Assembly: GCA_964030475.1 (NCBI GenBank) | Contig: CAXIPT010000001.1 | Coordinates: forward strand, 18,129,178-18,193,177 | From: Tethya wilhelma | Lineage: Eukaryota > Porifera > Demospongiae > Tethyida > Tethyidae | Reading direction: 5' to 3' | Length of the DNA: 64,000 nucleotides | Shown here: positions 10,050 through 22,824 of the stretch, piece after piece | Layout: every line of letters starts with the position of its first letter | Numbering within the stretch: the stretch's first letter is position 1 | The notes under the pieces: generated by a model | Seen by the model: only the letters and a program-made list of their open reading frames with translations | Databases searched by the model: none | Told to the model about the DNA's origin: nothing | Position numbers and translations under genes: made by a program

Positions 10050-12034
10050 AATAATGTATTAAGGCATGTCTCAATTTCGGCATATGACTACTTCATTTTT
10101 GTTCTTGATCCCTAAATAAATATGGATCGTCAGTGTCATAAATGCAAACAATTGTACTACTATATATAGTATTCAATAGCTTAATTATATTGTTGCATTA
10201 GTTATTAGTTGGCTAAGCAGTGGAGTAAACCATAACAAGATAGGCAACTTAAACTGGACTGCCGGCCAAGAGTTGGGCATAAAAAATGAAGTAGTCATGC
10301 ATGTGCTGAAATTGAGACATGCCTTAATTGTTCCAATGCTTTTTACCGCACTGCCCATTCCTACACTATACTTATTTTTTTGAAATTTTTACTACTTGTT
10401 CATTCACTTTTTTCAACACTACAGTGTGGAGACTATCAGAGACTGGTTAGTCCCTACAAAAAAACTCAAGTAGCAGCTACAATGCATTGATCATTATGCT
10501 AAGGAGCTAATGCGCATGCGCATAATAAGTACCACGTGGATATTGACCTTTGAACTCTACATACAAAGATGGCTGCATTGTAGTAAATGAATTTATACAC
10601 TATAAGTTTCAAAGCTTTCTAGTTTTTGTTTAGGGCTATTTGAGATTGAAATGAGTATAAAGGAATGTACTACCCATGAAAAGAACTTACTTTGTGCTGT
10701 CAAAGTTGGCTTAACACATTCTGGTTCTCTGGAAATCGTTTTCAAGTATAAGTCAGTTATAGTATAAGTACGTAGGTAAGTATGTACGTACGTTAGCAGA
10801 ACAAAAATGGCACTATGGTGGCTTCCCACTAGCGCTCACTACTAGTGCTGAGGAAAGTTTTTGTGAGTTTTAGGCCTTGCATGCAATTGGTAATCTGTCA
10901 GAAGAGCCTCTGAGCACCTTTGAAGGTTTAATTTTGTTTGACTAGATTTTTATATATACAAGTAGTAAAAATTTCAAAAAAATAAGTAGTGTAGGAATGG
11001 GCAGTGCGGTAAAAAGCATTGGAACAAGGCATGTCTCAATTTCGGCACATGACTACTTCATTTTTGATTTATTCTTGATCCCTGTATGGATCCTCTGTGT
11101 CATAAATGCAATGACCTGTACTATATAGTATACCATAGCTTATTGCTGCATTGGTTCAATCTAATCAGTTGGCTAAGCAGTGAGTAAACTATATATACTG
11201 TGACAAGATAGGCAACTTAAACTGGACTGCTGGCCAAGAGTTGGACATAAAAAATGAAGTAGTCATGTGCCGAAATTGAGACATGCCTTGTTCCAATGCT
11301 TTTTACCGCACTGCCCATTCCTACACTACTTATTTTTTTGAAATTTTTACTACTTGTTCATTCACTTTTTTCAACACTACAGTGTGGAGACTATTAGAGA
11401 CTGGTTAGTCCCTACAAAAAGCTTGAGTTGCAGCTACAATGTATTTCATTATGCTGGTGGAGGCTAATGCGCATGTGCATAATAATGCCACGTGGATAAT
11501 GACCTTTGAACTCTACATACAAAGATGGCTGCATTGTAGTACATGAATTTATAGGCTAAGTTTCAAAGCTTTCTAGTTTTTGTTTAGGCATATTTGAGAT
11601 TGAAACGAGTATAAAGGAATGTACTACCCATGAAAAGAACTTACTTTGTGCTGTCAAAGTTGGCTCAACACATTCTGGTTCTCTGGAAATCCTTTTCAAG
11701 TAAGTCAGTTAGGAAGGAAGTACGTACGTTAGAGAACAAAAATAGCACTATGGTGGCTTCCCAATAGCACTCACTACGAGTGCTGAGGAAAGTTTTTGTG
11801 AGCTTTAGGCCTTGCATGCTGTTGGTAATCTGTCATTGAGAGCCTCTGAGCAACTTTGAAGGTTTAATTTTGTTTGACTAGATTTTTATAGTGGCCAACA
11901 TTTTGTATGGTGTCTTGGGACAGTCGGCCCATTCCTACTATACGTACTACTGTACGTATGATAGTGGCCAACATTTTGTATGGTGTCTATGGGACAGTCG
12001 GCCCATTCCTACTATACGTACTACTGTACGTATG
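10050..12034. repeat. Two tandem copies of a roughly 0.9-kb composite repeat (family B), plus a 73-bp tandem pair
   Basis: Copy 1 (about 10066-10960) and copy 2 (about 11030-11890) share the same order of blocks: GACTACTTCATTTTT, GTTGGCTAAGCAGTG, ACTGCCCATTCCTACACTA, GAGACTGGTTAGTCCCTAC, TCAAAGCTTTCTAGTTTTTG, CAACACATTCTGGTTCTCTG. At the right end a 73-bp unit (GTGGCCAACATTTTGTATGG ... TACTGTACGTATGATA) is present twice, at 11888-11960 and 11961-12034. Inverted copies of the whole family lie at about 21389-22345 and 40125-41110. No coding content. Confidence 0.8.
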
Positions 12035-12705
12035 ATATATCAGCTGTTTCTCTCTAGTATAGGAGTCTTCTTTGTCTTTGCATTCATTCTAGCTGCATGT
12101 TATACTCTTGCACAAAAACAAAAGTATAATCGCTACTCTTGCTCACTAAATCATAGACGCTCGAGCGCTCTGTTACCACATTTATCAAGCCACTATACCA
12201 TAGATTAATTATCCAGAGGCGGTTCAGTGCATGCAAGCGCGCAATTAGAGGTCATGTGAATAACATTGATTGCTTAAAAATTGCTGAATCAGTGATCTTT
12301 TTCTGCTGATTCTGCAATTATTCAGCAACATTTACAAAAGTGTACCCTCATTACACGGAGAAAAAATGCTGATCAGGTAGAAAAGATCGCTGACTCAGCA
12401 ATTATTAAGCTAGCAATCAACATTATCCATGCATCTCTAACTGCTTGTAAGTTGCAACCTCCTCTGTAGATTATGATATGATGATCATGATCTATGACTA
12501 TACTAAGTAACAATCTTTACCAGAAGAAAATTGCATTCCAAAATGACATGACATCACGTTAGAACTAATTGCATTCCTAAAGCGTGACAGGACATACATA
12601 TAAAACACTTTCTGGCAAACTGAGCCATACATTGCGATTATAGATGCCTCGCGCTAAGGCGCTCGGCAACAATATATTATCATATACTGTATGAAAGAAT
12701 TAAGA

Positions 12706-12943
12706 TATCGTATAGCGGGAAATTTTTGCAGGGTTCAAATTTTCGCGATTTTCGCAGTTAACGATCTGATCACGAAAAAAGAACTGCGAAATTTTTAAAC
12801 ATGTGGATTCGTAATAACGCTTACAGTTTGTCACAATTAACGTTTCACAAAAATTTGAATGGTGAAATTTGACTTCTTGCTTAAACGACCAATAAATATA
12901 TACTGTGAAAATTTGGACCAGCGAAAAGTTCCCGCTATGCAGT
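12706..12943. mobile_element. Family A MITE
   Basis: Ends TATCGTATAGCGGGAAATTT and AAAAGTTCCCGCTATGCAGT are inverted repeats, with the GCGAAAATT-type interior shared with the other family A copies. Confidence 0.8.
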
Positions 12944-13197
12944 AATTCATCAATCATTTCAGACTCTAGACACTAAATATTATCCTGCAACTAACTTATT
13001 CCCAGTATATACACAGGAATGGCACGGATGGCTAATTAGCGCATGCAAATATTCACATGAATAACTTTGCAAAAACTGAGCGCTTGGCGCTAAAAGGCTT
13101 CTTAAGTTGCTATATTTAGCTCATTATCTTTTATAAGCCTAAAAACATGGCCTAAAACTATCGCTAAAGTACCAAACTAAACAATACCAAACCACCA

Positions 13198-13318
13198 ATT
13201 TTCTTCTTCTTCTTCTTCTTCTTCTTCTTCTTCTTCTTCTTCTTCTTCTTCTTCTTCTTCTTCTTCTTCTTCTTCTTCTTCTTCTTCTTCTTCTTCTAAA
13301 TTCTTCTTCTTCTATAAT
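13198..13318. repeat. (TTC)n microsatellite, about 100 bp
   Basis: More than 30 consecutive TTC units with a short break near 13298, then a few more. Confidence 0.95.
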
Positions 13319-13705
13319 ATTATGTTGGCATAGCCTATAATAATCTATGATATTGGCAAGACTTTTCTCAGATGATGATATACTTCATGATTCATAATAA
13401 TTATATTATGGACTACACGATAACACACAATCATGCAATAATTGCAATGTCAAGCTGCTAAGGTGATGCTTATAGCCGCAGTGAGTATATCCTTATACAT
13501 GTGCAGTAACAATTACTAATAATTATCATTAACATAAATTTAATTGCTTTTGTCATGTGTATGATCAATTCCGATTTAATGCACACTTATAATTAATATT
13601 AACAAAACAAGTTATAGGTACCAAAAATTTAATAATAATTATACTGTACAAGTATCTTATAAGTATAATTTATTTCTGGATTAACAAACAGTAATAAGTT
13701 TTGTT

Positions 13706-13980
13706 CTGACAAAAACTTTAAGGTCCCCTAAAATCGCTAAACAGATAAGTTAAGTCACCCTAAAATCGCTTAAGTCAAGTTAAAATCTCTTAAGTCAAAT
13801 CGCTTAAGTTAAAATCACTTATTAAGTCAAAATCGCTTAAGTTAAAATATCATTTAAATTAAAATCGCTCAAGTCAAATCGCTTAACAGATAAGTTAAGT
13901 CACCCAAAAAATCACTTAAGTCAAATTGCTTAAGTTAAAATCTCTTTAAGTCAAATTGCTTAAGAGAAATCGTTTTGCCC
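13706..13980. repeat. Degenerate tandem array of AAATCGCTTAAGTCA-like units
   Basis: Units of roughly 13-18 bp (AAAATCGCTTAAGTTA, AAATCGCTTAAGTCA and variants) repeat about 14 times. A weaker relative with CTTAGAT spacing lies at about 54940-55060. No coding potential. Confidence 0.8.
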
Positions 13981-14140
13981 TCCAGGGCCATCTTAGCTAT
14001 ATGTGCTATACTTTTCTTGCTACTATTGAATAAGCAACTTAGCACTGAAGGCAACTAAGTTTTGTGATTTTATTAACATATTATACCACAGCTCAGCCTG
14101 CAGTGATGGACTGATGGGGCCAGGTCCTGCAAATAAAAGC

Positions 14141-14368
14141 ATAATGAGACACATGCAGGAATGGCCAAATCGTAAAAAAAGTAAATAAGTGGAATGGCTG
14201 CATGTTAGAGTATTTAAAGAATTCTTCCTGTGCATGGGTGAAATGAAGGACATGACACGGTAGAAGACTATTACATGCAGCCCATAGAAGGATTTTGCAC
14301 ACACTCTAACAGCCATTCCACTTGTTTGCTTTCTTTTTTATGATTTGGCCATTCCTGTGTCTCATTAT
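14141..14368. mobile_element. Foldback MITE, family D
   Basis: Arms begin ATAATGAGACACATGCAGGA and end CATTCCTGTGTCTCATTAT; the inner arms GTGGAATGGCTG and CAGCCATTCCAC also pair. Confidence 0.8.
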
Positions 14369-14949
14369 ATTTTCAATATTTTTTATACTTGTACTATAAG
14401 TACTTATTGCAATGTAAAAATTAAGCAACAAAATCAATAAGTCTTGGGGTTACTGGTCTTATCTCTGAAAGTTGGTATACTTTAATTGTGAACTTCTTTC
14501 AATTTATGTGAAACTGGAATACCTGTCTTTCTATAGTATCTAGTAGTATGTGTTATGTGTATTATTACTTACAAGCAAATACAGTTATTTTAATTAGAAG
14601 TATTATAATGTTTTAGAGTAGCAGGAGAGTCTGAATGTCTGCAGTCCTGGTTCTTTTTGCGTTGGAAAGAGCTTGTTTTGAACTTTTCTTTGCACATCTC
14701 ATACATATATTTAGAATACATATGGTATGTATATACATGGATATTCGCAGCGCTCAATATTGCACATTTCCCCATTGACTCCCATGCATACAAAAGTACC
14801 CCAAGATGGTGGAAAAATTTTAATGTACCCCAGCCATGATGTCATGTTTCATTAACGGACCAAGTGAAATTCCAATGCTTTATGTGCTATTGTCCACATC
14901 AAATAATCAGTAACATTTATATGATATAATTATTGTATATTTTGTATAG

Positions 14950-17900
14950 TTATTCCTCTTGAGATCAAGAAAAAGGGTCCAGAAGCAGTTCAACTGTATC
15001 TCAAGGCACTCACAGAAGGTCAAACCAAAATTCCACGATGCAACTTGATCATACTCGGAGAAGAGAGGGTTGGAAAGACGAGCCTATATCGCCTCCTGGT
15101 TCTCAAAGGATTCGATCCCAAGCAAGATTCTACACGTGGGATTGATAATACGACTGTTGAGGCTCTTGATCGACGCACCGTTATGGCTGAAGACTGGAGT
15201 GAGAAAGATGACAAAATGGTCCAGAAACATGCTGATCAGCAGTTCATACAAGGTGTGATTGGAGCTCTACCATCTGACCTTCTGCCACTGAGTGAGGATA
15301 TTCATACACATAACATAACTGAATTAGAGCTAAATGAAGAAGTATCTAAGCTAGAGTCCAGTCTTCTCCACACAACAAACTCTTCAAAAGTTGCCCAAGT
15401 TCAAAGAGCATATATGATCAAGCATCACTTTCCTGAAACTCAAGATATAATTGAATCACAGAATGAAAGTCATGTTGCCACTACCTTTCTATCTGATTCA
15501 GAATCTGATGAACTGCAAGATGAATTAATATCTGAGGATGAAGAAAATTATTTAGGATTGCCCAAAGAACAACTGGAAAATGAGCAACCACAGACTCAGT
15601 CTGCTGAAATAACCCAAAGAGTTTCCACTAATCCTTCTGTCGTTCAAATGTCAATGTTTGCTAAACTGAAACGATTCGTTAGTAGTCTCAAAATTTTTCA
15701 TTCAAAGTCATCTAGCCAGGAACAGCAACTAGATTCAACACTTTCCCCAGCTCAGCTTGCAGATGCTCTGGGTTACTTTGTTATACCAAATGAGCCGCAA
15801 CAAGTGAATTCTGTGTTTCAATTGAGTAGCAGACAAACTATGTTGATAAACGAAGAACTATTGGCTAGTATATCAGTTCAGAAATTAGAGCCTGTACTCC
15901 TTTTAAATGCCCTGGATTTTGCTGGACAAAAGGAGTATCGTCCAATGCACCACTGCTTCCTCACAAGACGAGCAATTTACTTGCTAGTGTTCAATCTACA
16001 ACACATTAAACGCTTTCTTCAGCAAAAGAAATCCTCAGATGATGCAATGAATCCATTTGAAGACCTGCGGTATTGGCTCCACTCAGTCCATGTCCATACG
16101 TTACCTGCTATCTCTGGCCAAGAGAAAAAAACAATACAGAATGTGTGTCTCGTGGGAACTCACCGAGAGCCTCATGATCCAACCAAGGGAAGACGTATTG
16201 AAGATAAGGAACTTAAGATGATCAATGACTTAATCACTAAGGAGCTAAAGGATGATGACAGGTGTTTCAGTCACCTGCATCGAATGGGTTCTAGTAAACA
16301 ACAGCTCTTCTTAGCCGTAGAGAATTCCATCGATGGTAAAGAGGAGAAGGACCGTGAAGCCAGTGGAGCCAAGGCCCTTCAAAGGGAGGTGAAGGTGATG
16401 ACCGATCGTCTTCCTTTCATTGAAGAAGATCTCCCAGTGAGTTGGCTCAACCTGGAGGCTAAACTGGCACAGTGGAGAAAACAGCTGGAGAACACAAATT
16501 CCTCTCGTCTTGTCCATGTAGACCACGTGTTGAATTTAGCAGCCCAGTGTGGTATCCGTGGTCGAAAGGGCCAGCTCCTGGCTCTGGAGTTCTTTCATGA
16601 GACGGGAAAGATAGTCTATCTGAGTAAGTTATTAGCACCTGTGCATGAATGCACATATATACAATATGCATGCCTTTCATGCATGCATATTATATTATTG
16701 CATGACTGCATGGGAGGGCAATATGGGGGAATATTCAGCTCGAGGGTGGCAGTATTGGCCCGACCAACGGGAGGGACAATACAGAGCCCAAGAGCTGAAT
16801 ATTTTCCCAATATATTGCCCGACTTTTTAGAGTGCAATAATTAGGTTTATTGTATGACTTCATGATTATACTCTTTAGCAACAAACCACGGTCACTTGAA
16901 CACAAACCACGCAGTATGTACTACGTATATAGGTGTAGCTGCAGCTGTATAATGTTGCTAAAAGTATCTATGCATGGTACTATGTAGATTGACCCATCAA
17001 TTAAGCACATGATCTCTTGCACATGCACTGATCATGTATATTATAGTGAATTAAAAAGTGTGCATTAACCTTCAGTGCAATACGGGAGAATATTGCCCAT
17101 GCAGCTACTGACCAATCAGAATGTTTGTAGAACACTAGTCATAATATTGTATTCAGAATATGGTGCTTGTATGTCTTGTTTCAATACTTTTTAGAGCATG
17201 CACTGCCCATGCAGTCATATACACTGCCTTTGTGAAATTTTTATGCTTGCATAATTATACGGTAGAATAGTCATTCAATGGTTATTTTATGGTGCATGCA
17301 TGCAAGTATAAAATAATTATGCATGTCTAGCTAATATAATAATATTATACATGCAGAACTTCTTCCTTGTCTCTTTGTCACTGATGTTCAGCATGCTATG
17401 TTGGAGGAGCTGGTCATATTAGACCCAACATGGCTGATTCGGGTGATGCAAAATGTAGTCGAGTTGGATTACCGATCATCAATTTATGGGAAAGATATTA
17501 ATCATCTTAGGAAAACTGGTGTGGCTTCCAGTGATCTTCTTATGGCAGCCTGGTCTGGATATCTCCGAGAACCCATTGAGCAGTCATTTCATCAGTTCTG
17601 CATCATGCTCCAAGCAGAGTGTCTCATTCATCCCATCTCCTTCCATCCCTACCCCACAGAGCCACAGGCCTCATCTCCTCCTAAGGATCAGCTCTACCTC
17701 GTCCCTGGGAAGCTACCAGACAAGATCGAAGAGGAGCCCATTGAGTGCTCCAGATGGATCACATTCTACTTTGATTTCCAAAAGTTCCTTCCTGATGAGC
17801 TTTATCATCGATTTATCTGTCTATTACTAGCAGAACTCCAACAAAACAAGACAATAGATAAGCCATATCTCTCTAAGAAGATCTGCCAGTTTCGTAGCAT

Positions 17901-19419
17901 ATATGGATGTCACTGGAGTGTTGCATTTGAGAGAGCACAACACAGATTAAAGATTTCTCTACTGTAAGTTGGCATCTCAGCATAATATAATATTATAATA
18001 GACTATTACGCCTCTGTGGCATATGTATGGCCATCAGTATACTATAGTTGCATACATAAGATCAAAGTAGCTGTGGTTAATGAGAGCAAAATGCTACATT
18101 AGCCAACTGATTGGCACAAATTTGAACCATATATAAAAATTAATATAGAAATGGGCAATAATATGTACACCGTATGATTTGTATGGAGGATGGACTAATA
18201 TGACGGATCAAAAATGATAATGAAGTATGGTCATGTGCCCAAATTGAGACATGCCTTAATACTTTGCAGCTCTACCCATGCCTACCCTGTTTATTTTTAT
18301 TAAAAGTTTTACTAGAAACCTACTTGTTATAAGCTTATATGCATTATAGATCTGATGCATGCATGCACAAGCACCTATATATTACTGAGAATGCAGGCTT
18401 CTCTTAGAGACTTTAGCTTATACAGTGCTATAGCCTAGGGTATATAAAATGACAATCACTACAAAGATGGCAGACCACTGACAGGACTTATACCAGCTAG
18501 TTCATGATGTCTGTATCCGACAAAGAAGAGTATGTAATAGGAGTCAAAATTCTAATCACAGCAAAAATTATATACTTCCAGTGGACAGCGCTTGAATTAG
18601 AACAAAAAAATTCCTTCCTCGTCAAGTGGTACTTACTAATTAGAGCATATTCCAGGCTCCACCTCAGTTCAGCCTCGGATTGGTGCCCCAACTGTTTATT
18701 CAGCACAAAAATCAGCTCACATAAAAATTTATTTTTTAGGAACAAACTATAATGAATATTATTAGGTTGGTACTAGGCCACTTCACCACATCACTACCTC
18801 ATGTGTAGTATAGTGTAAACCACTTCACTATGTGTGCCATAAACCACTATATAGCTCCTCCCCATGAAGCACGAAAACTGTTGTTGAAGCATAGTTGTAG
18901 AGGCAGAGAGCCTGAGAGAGAAAAGGATTGAAACACGGTAGGAATGTTTTGATTAGACTAAAGTCTATTCGCGTTCACTTGAGCCCAGGAAGTAGTGTGA
19001 TTTTGCTTAAGTACTGCTTTTCCGCATTTGTGGTTTGAGTCTCTGAGAAAGCTTTTTTTTTAATTTTTTTTTTTAAATTTATTTATAATATAATTTAGCA
19101 GAACACAGTCTGCCAGGATACCATGAATGAATAGCATATAGCTAATACAAGCATCTACCCAGTACAAAACAAAACAGCTAGAATTAGTGAAGCTTCTTAA
19201 GCAGCTTCTTAAGCTTCCTGAGCAGCTAGAATTAGTGAAGCTTCTTAAGTTTAAAACCTTATACATATATATCCTTTACTATATAAACATTTGTAAGCCT
19301 AGACATTTTGTATTGTGTTAATGGGGGTGGCAGCCCATTATTCCTGCTATACGTACTACCGTACGTATAAGTGTGTTTTCACTCAAGGTCGCATATATAT
19401 AACTTCTGATGACCTTCTG

Positions 19420-19452
<33 letters not shown>

Positions 19453-19865
19453 CACCGTCATGCATGTGCAACTTTGCTTAGCTATACCGGTATATGATAG
19501 TATATTATTTGCAATTTTAGCCCATAATTATAGCGTAATTAATTTCAATATTATTATATGCATACCTGGACACATGCAGCTCCAGGTCAAGTGACCAAAA
19601 AAAGCCGACTGATCTTATAAACATCATCCACAAGGATTATCTTCAAAGAATTTGTACCCTAAGCAACCTAGAAGGACTGAGATATGTTGGTGGACCTCTA
19701 CTGGATCCCTGTATTCAGTGTGGAAAGAGAGGCATCATTAGGTGCACATATTACTTTGAAGGAGAGGACAGACCATCAGAATCGGAGTGTCCCACTTGTC
19801 TCCAGACCTATGACGTCAACCTACTAATGTCTAAGCAGATTGGGGTGCTAGCTTTAGTAGTATAG
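14950..19865 (+). CDS. ROCO gene 1: Roc-COR GTPase, DAPK-like (5' incomplete)
   Basis: Three exons: 14950-16623, 17357-17963, 19580-19865, splicing in phase. Exon 1 enters at VIPLEIKKKGPEAVQ, then the P-loop GEERVGKTS, a switch I-like region (GIDNTTVEALD), a 280-residue span to switch II (LDFAGQKEYRPMHHCFL) and G4-like CLVGTHRE. Exon 2 is the COR domain (LVILDPTWLIRVMQNVV ... LYLVPGKLPDKIEEEP). Exon 3 has CIQCGKRG ... CPTCLQTYD, a CxxC-CxxC pair that could bind zinc. It is the close paralogue of gene 2. Differences: no ankyrin exons were found between 8751 and 14949. Exon 3 lacks the donor present in gene 2 and runs into a TAG at 19863-19865, so as assembled there is no death domain. Either a truncated gene or one whose 3' end is misplaced. 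Functional class firm; gene ends uncertain. Confidence 0.88.
16624..17356. other. Intron of ROCO gene 1
   Basis: GTAAGT donor at 16624 and ATGCAG acceptor at 17351-17356. The reading frame runs on past the donor for about 70 codons, but the paralogue at 47135 splices at the same place. Contains an inverted pair (GGGAATATTCAGCTCG / AGCTGAATATTTTCCC). Confidence 0.75.
17964..19579. other. Intron of ROCO gene 1 with repeat fragments
   Basis: Between donor GTAAGT (17964) and acceptor ATGCAG (ends 19579). Holds a family B fragment near 18220-18320, a short direct repeat of AGCTTCTTAAG near 19190-19250 and a CA repeat at 19424-19450. Confidence 0.7.
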
Positions 19866-19882
19866 TATACCATATATTATGG

Positions 19883-20083
19883 CTCCAAATTTTTGTGGCA
19901 CAATATTTTCGTGAATTTCGTAATTTGCATGACCGTATATCACGAAAATTTTCTCCACAAAAACTTAGAAAACCGTATATTGGCATTATAATTTCAGAGA
20001 TTATGATTCACAAAAAAATTTGTTCAAAACATGCAGCAAAGGCAGACTTTTCACGAACTTTTTGTGCCACAAAAATTTGGAGT
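19883..20083. mobile_element. MITE with CTCCAAATTTTTGTGGCAC ends
   Basis: Left end CTCCAAATTTTTGTGGCAC, right end GTGCCACAAAAATTTGGAG, exact inverse of each other; AT-rich interior of about 160 bp. It starts 18 bp after the stop of ROCO gene 1. Confidence 0.85.
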
Positions 20084-20663
20084 TACATGCATGATATAAA
20101 ATATAACACGAAGTATTGGTGCATCCATGGGAACAAATTTGGTGGATTGTCAATTTAAAAAATTAATAATCATTATGATTGGTGCATGCATGCATGGATT
20201 TTATTTTGGTACTAGTAGTAGCTAGTGCATGCAGCCTACATTACCAAAACTACCCCACCAAATTTTTGTACTATAAAACAGTACATGACATGCACCGACT
20301 TATTTTAATGAAAATTATGCATGCATGCATACTATATATATTTATATAGAACAAAACTGACCTTAATAAAGGAAGCACTACAAATTTGACAATTTCAAAA
20401 ACAGGTTTGATACTATTCTCTCCACTAATTAAGTTGAATATCATGCATTTTGTACTAGTATACAGAATGGTATACATGCATGCATGTAATAAGCGAAAAT
20501 GCATGCATGGTGTAGCCGTACTCAATGCAGAGAGCTATAACATCACTGAATTACTGAGCCATACCAGAGTAACCAGACCTATATAGAAGCCTCTTCAGTG
20601 TTTCATTAATTTTGTTTTCCAGCTAATGATTGCAGTAAACCACATCATAATATTATTATAGGC
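20084..20663. other. AT-rich stretch, nothing recognised
   Basis: Simple sequence with several TGCATGCATG runs; no supported gene on either strand. Confidence 0.5.
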
Positions 20664-21385
20664 AAAGTTTTGTCCGTGTGTGTGTGTGTGTAACGGAGGG
20701 TCACCGGAAGTAATGTGACCTTAGCTAAAACACTATACTTTTTCTTTGGATTGTGAAAAATGCAAGCTAAAAATGTGTGCCTGCAGCTAGCTTAGATAGT
20801 ACTAGCCTAGGATAGAATCACAGGCGCTACAAGTAAGGCTAACTTTACTTTTTTTGAGATCGCTGACAAGGCTTACCATTGGCATCCGTATCTGTCGAAG
20901 AAGCGTAATAGAAAAGCCAATCTTTCACAAAAGAAGCGTGGCGAGGGGAGAACTTTCGCTTCTAGGAGTCTGCTTCTCTGTCGCTGTACACGAAACACAG
21001 ATAGCCAGATAACGAGTTTCTTTGCCAGCTGATTACAAAAATGGCGGAAGTCGGAAAAGGGTCGTTTGTGACGTCACGTAGTGAGGTAAATTGCTGAGCT
21101 GGCCAAAGCAAAGTAGCACTAAGCAGCTAGCATTATACACATGCAGCATTGCTTCCCTTTGAGTTTCCAATTGCTTATGCCAGTATTGATGTGATTGTTG
21201 TGTGTTGCTTCAACTGCAAAGGTTGTTCTAAACCAACTGACCATATATAGAAGAATATTTATTATATACACAAAATGACAGTAGCTTTGCTCATCAATTT
21301 TATCTTAGCTACTATATTGTTTGAGTTATAGTAAGTTACTAACTGATCCTATAAACATACACAAACAAGGAGTGGGCGAGCAAAT
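20664..21385 (+). mobile_element. Family C repeat, longest copy
   Basis: About 720 bp from GCAAAGTTTTGTCCGTGTGT to CAAGGAGTGGGCGAGC. No coding capacity. Used here as the reference for the other copies; it carries no nested MITE at the site interrupted in the 5379-5905 copy. Confidence 0.8.
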
Positions 21386-21388
21386 ATC

Positions 21389-22345
21389 ATACTGGCGTAC
21401 GGTAGTACGTATAGTAGGAATGGGTCGACTGTCCCATTGACACAATACAAAATGTTCATGCTTATAAACTTTCAGGGAAACAAGGCTAAGCCTTCAAATG
21501 CATTTTATAGCCTCTCCCAGACAGTTTACTTACTGTATTAACCAAGAAAACTGGCAGAAAGTTTCTGGAGCACTCTGGAGAGAGCGCTGGTGAGAAGCCA
21601 CAAGAGCCTGCAATTTTGTTCTCCTTCCTTTCTTCCTTCCTTCCTTCCTTCCTAACTGACTTACTTGAACGCGATTTCCAGACAAACTAAAGGCATTGAG
21701 CCAACTTTAACTATATAGTGAGACTTCATTTCATCTGTAGTACGTCCTTTTTGACTTGTTTGCTGGCGAAAAGGCAGCAAACAAAATCTAGGCAGCTTTG
21801 AAAATCTCAATATAAAATACTGTACTTTTTATTTAGCCATTTTGATGTAGGTAAAGGTCGTCAAGAGACCACGTGGTTTGCACGCATCTAATGCGCATGC
21901 GCATCAAATGTACACTCAGCCTTTGTAGAGACTGACTATAGTCTCTGCTGTGTGATTGTCTCCATGCAATTGAGCACCTTGGTGTTTAAAAAAGTGAATG
22001 AACAAGTATAGTAAAAATTTTATAAAAATTAGAAGTGTATAGGAATGGGCAGTGCGGTAAAAAGCAATGAAACAAGGTAAGTCTCTGAATTTTGGCACAT
22101 GACTACTTCATTTTTTGTGCCCAACTCTTATACATTACTGTGTACCTACATTCTACATGCTCGTTACTTTATCCAAATTAGTCAAGTGATTGCTTGCATT
22201 GACTCATGAGCCAAAAGACCAACATTTATAAAGATGGAATTCAAATTAAACTTGCAATTGACTCATGAAAATGAAGTAGTCATGTGCCAAAATTCAGAGA
22301 CTTACCTTGTTTCATTGCTTTTTACCGCACTGCCCATTCCTACAC
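21389..22345. mobile_element. Family B composite repeat, inverted orientation
   Basis: Begins with GTACGGTAGTACGTATAGTA and contains diverged versions of the blocks seen at 10050-12034 in reverse order, including ACTGCCCATTCCTACACTT near its right end. Confidence 0.7.
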
Positions 22346-22407
22346 TTCTAATTTTTATAAAATTTTTACTATACTTGTAATTATATATATATATCTCATA
22401 TATCATA

Positions 22408-22824
22408 TTATAAGCAAAGTTTTGTGTGTCTGTCCGTGTGTGTGTGTGCATGCGTCACGGGAGTTCACCGGAAGTGATGCGACCTCGAGCTAAAATGCTA
22501 CTTTTTCTGTGGGCTGTGGAAAATGCAGGCCACGAAAAGAGTGCTTAGATAGGTAGCTTAGATAGTGCTGCCCTAGGATAGAATCACAGGCGCTAAAAGT
22601 ATGGCTGACTATTTTTGAGGTCGCTAACAAGGCTTACCAGTACCACCCGTATCCGACAAAGAAGCGTGATAGAGCAGCCAATCTTTCACAAAAGAAGCGT
22701 AGTAAGGAGAGAACTTTTGCTTCTAGAAGCCTGCTTCTCTGTCGCTGTACACGAAACACAGCTAGCCAGATAACGAGTTTCTTTGCCAGCTGATTGCAAA
22801 AATGGCGGAAGTCGGAAAAGGGTC
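22408..22824 (+). mobile_element. Family C repeat, cut by the sequence gap
   Basis: Starts AAGCAAAGTTTTGTGTGTCT and runs to GGAAGTCGGAAAAGGGTC, where the N gap begins. The text would continue naturally with that at about 5413 onwards. Confidence 0.8.

Noticed and set aside
16624..16844. Read-through extension of the ROCO gene 1 frame past 16623
   Set aside because: GTAAGT donor at 16624, loss of similarity and splicing of the paralogue at the same base show it is intron.
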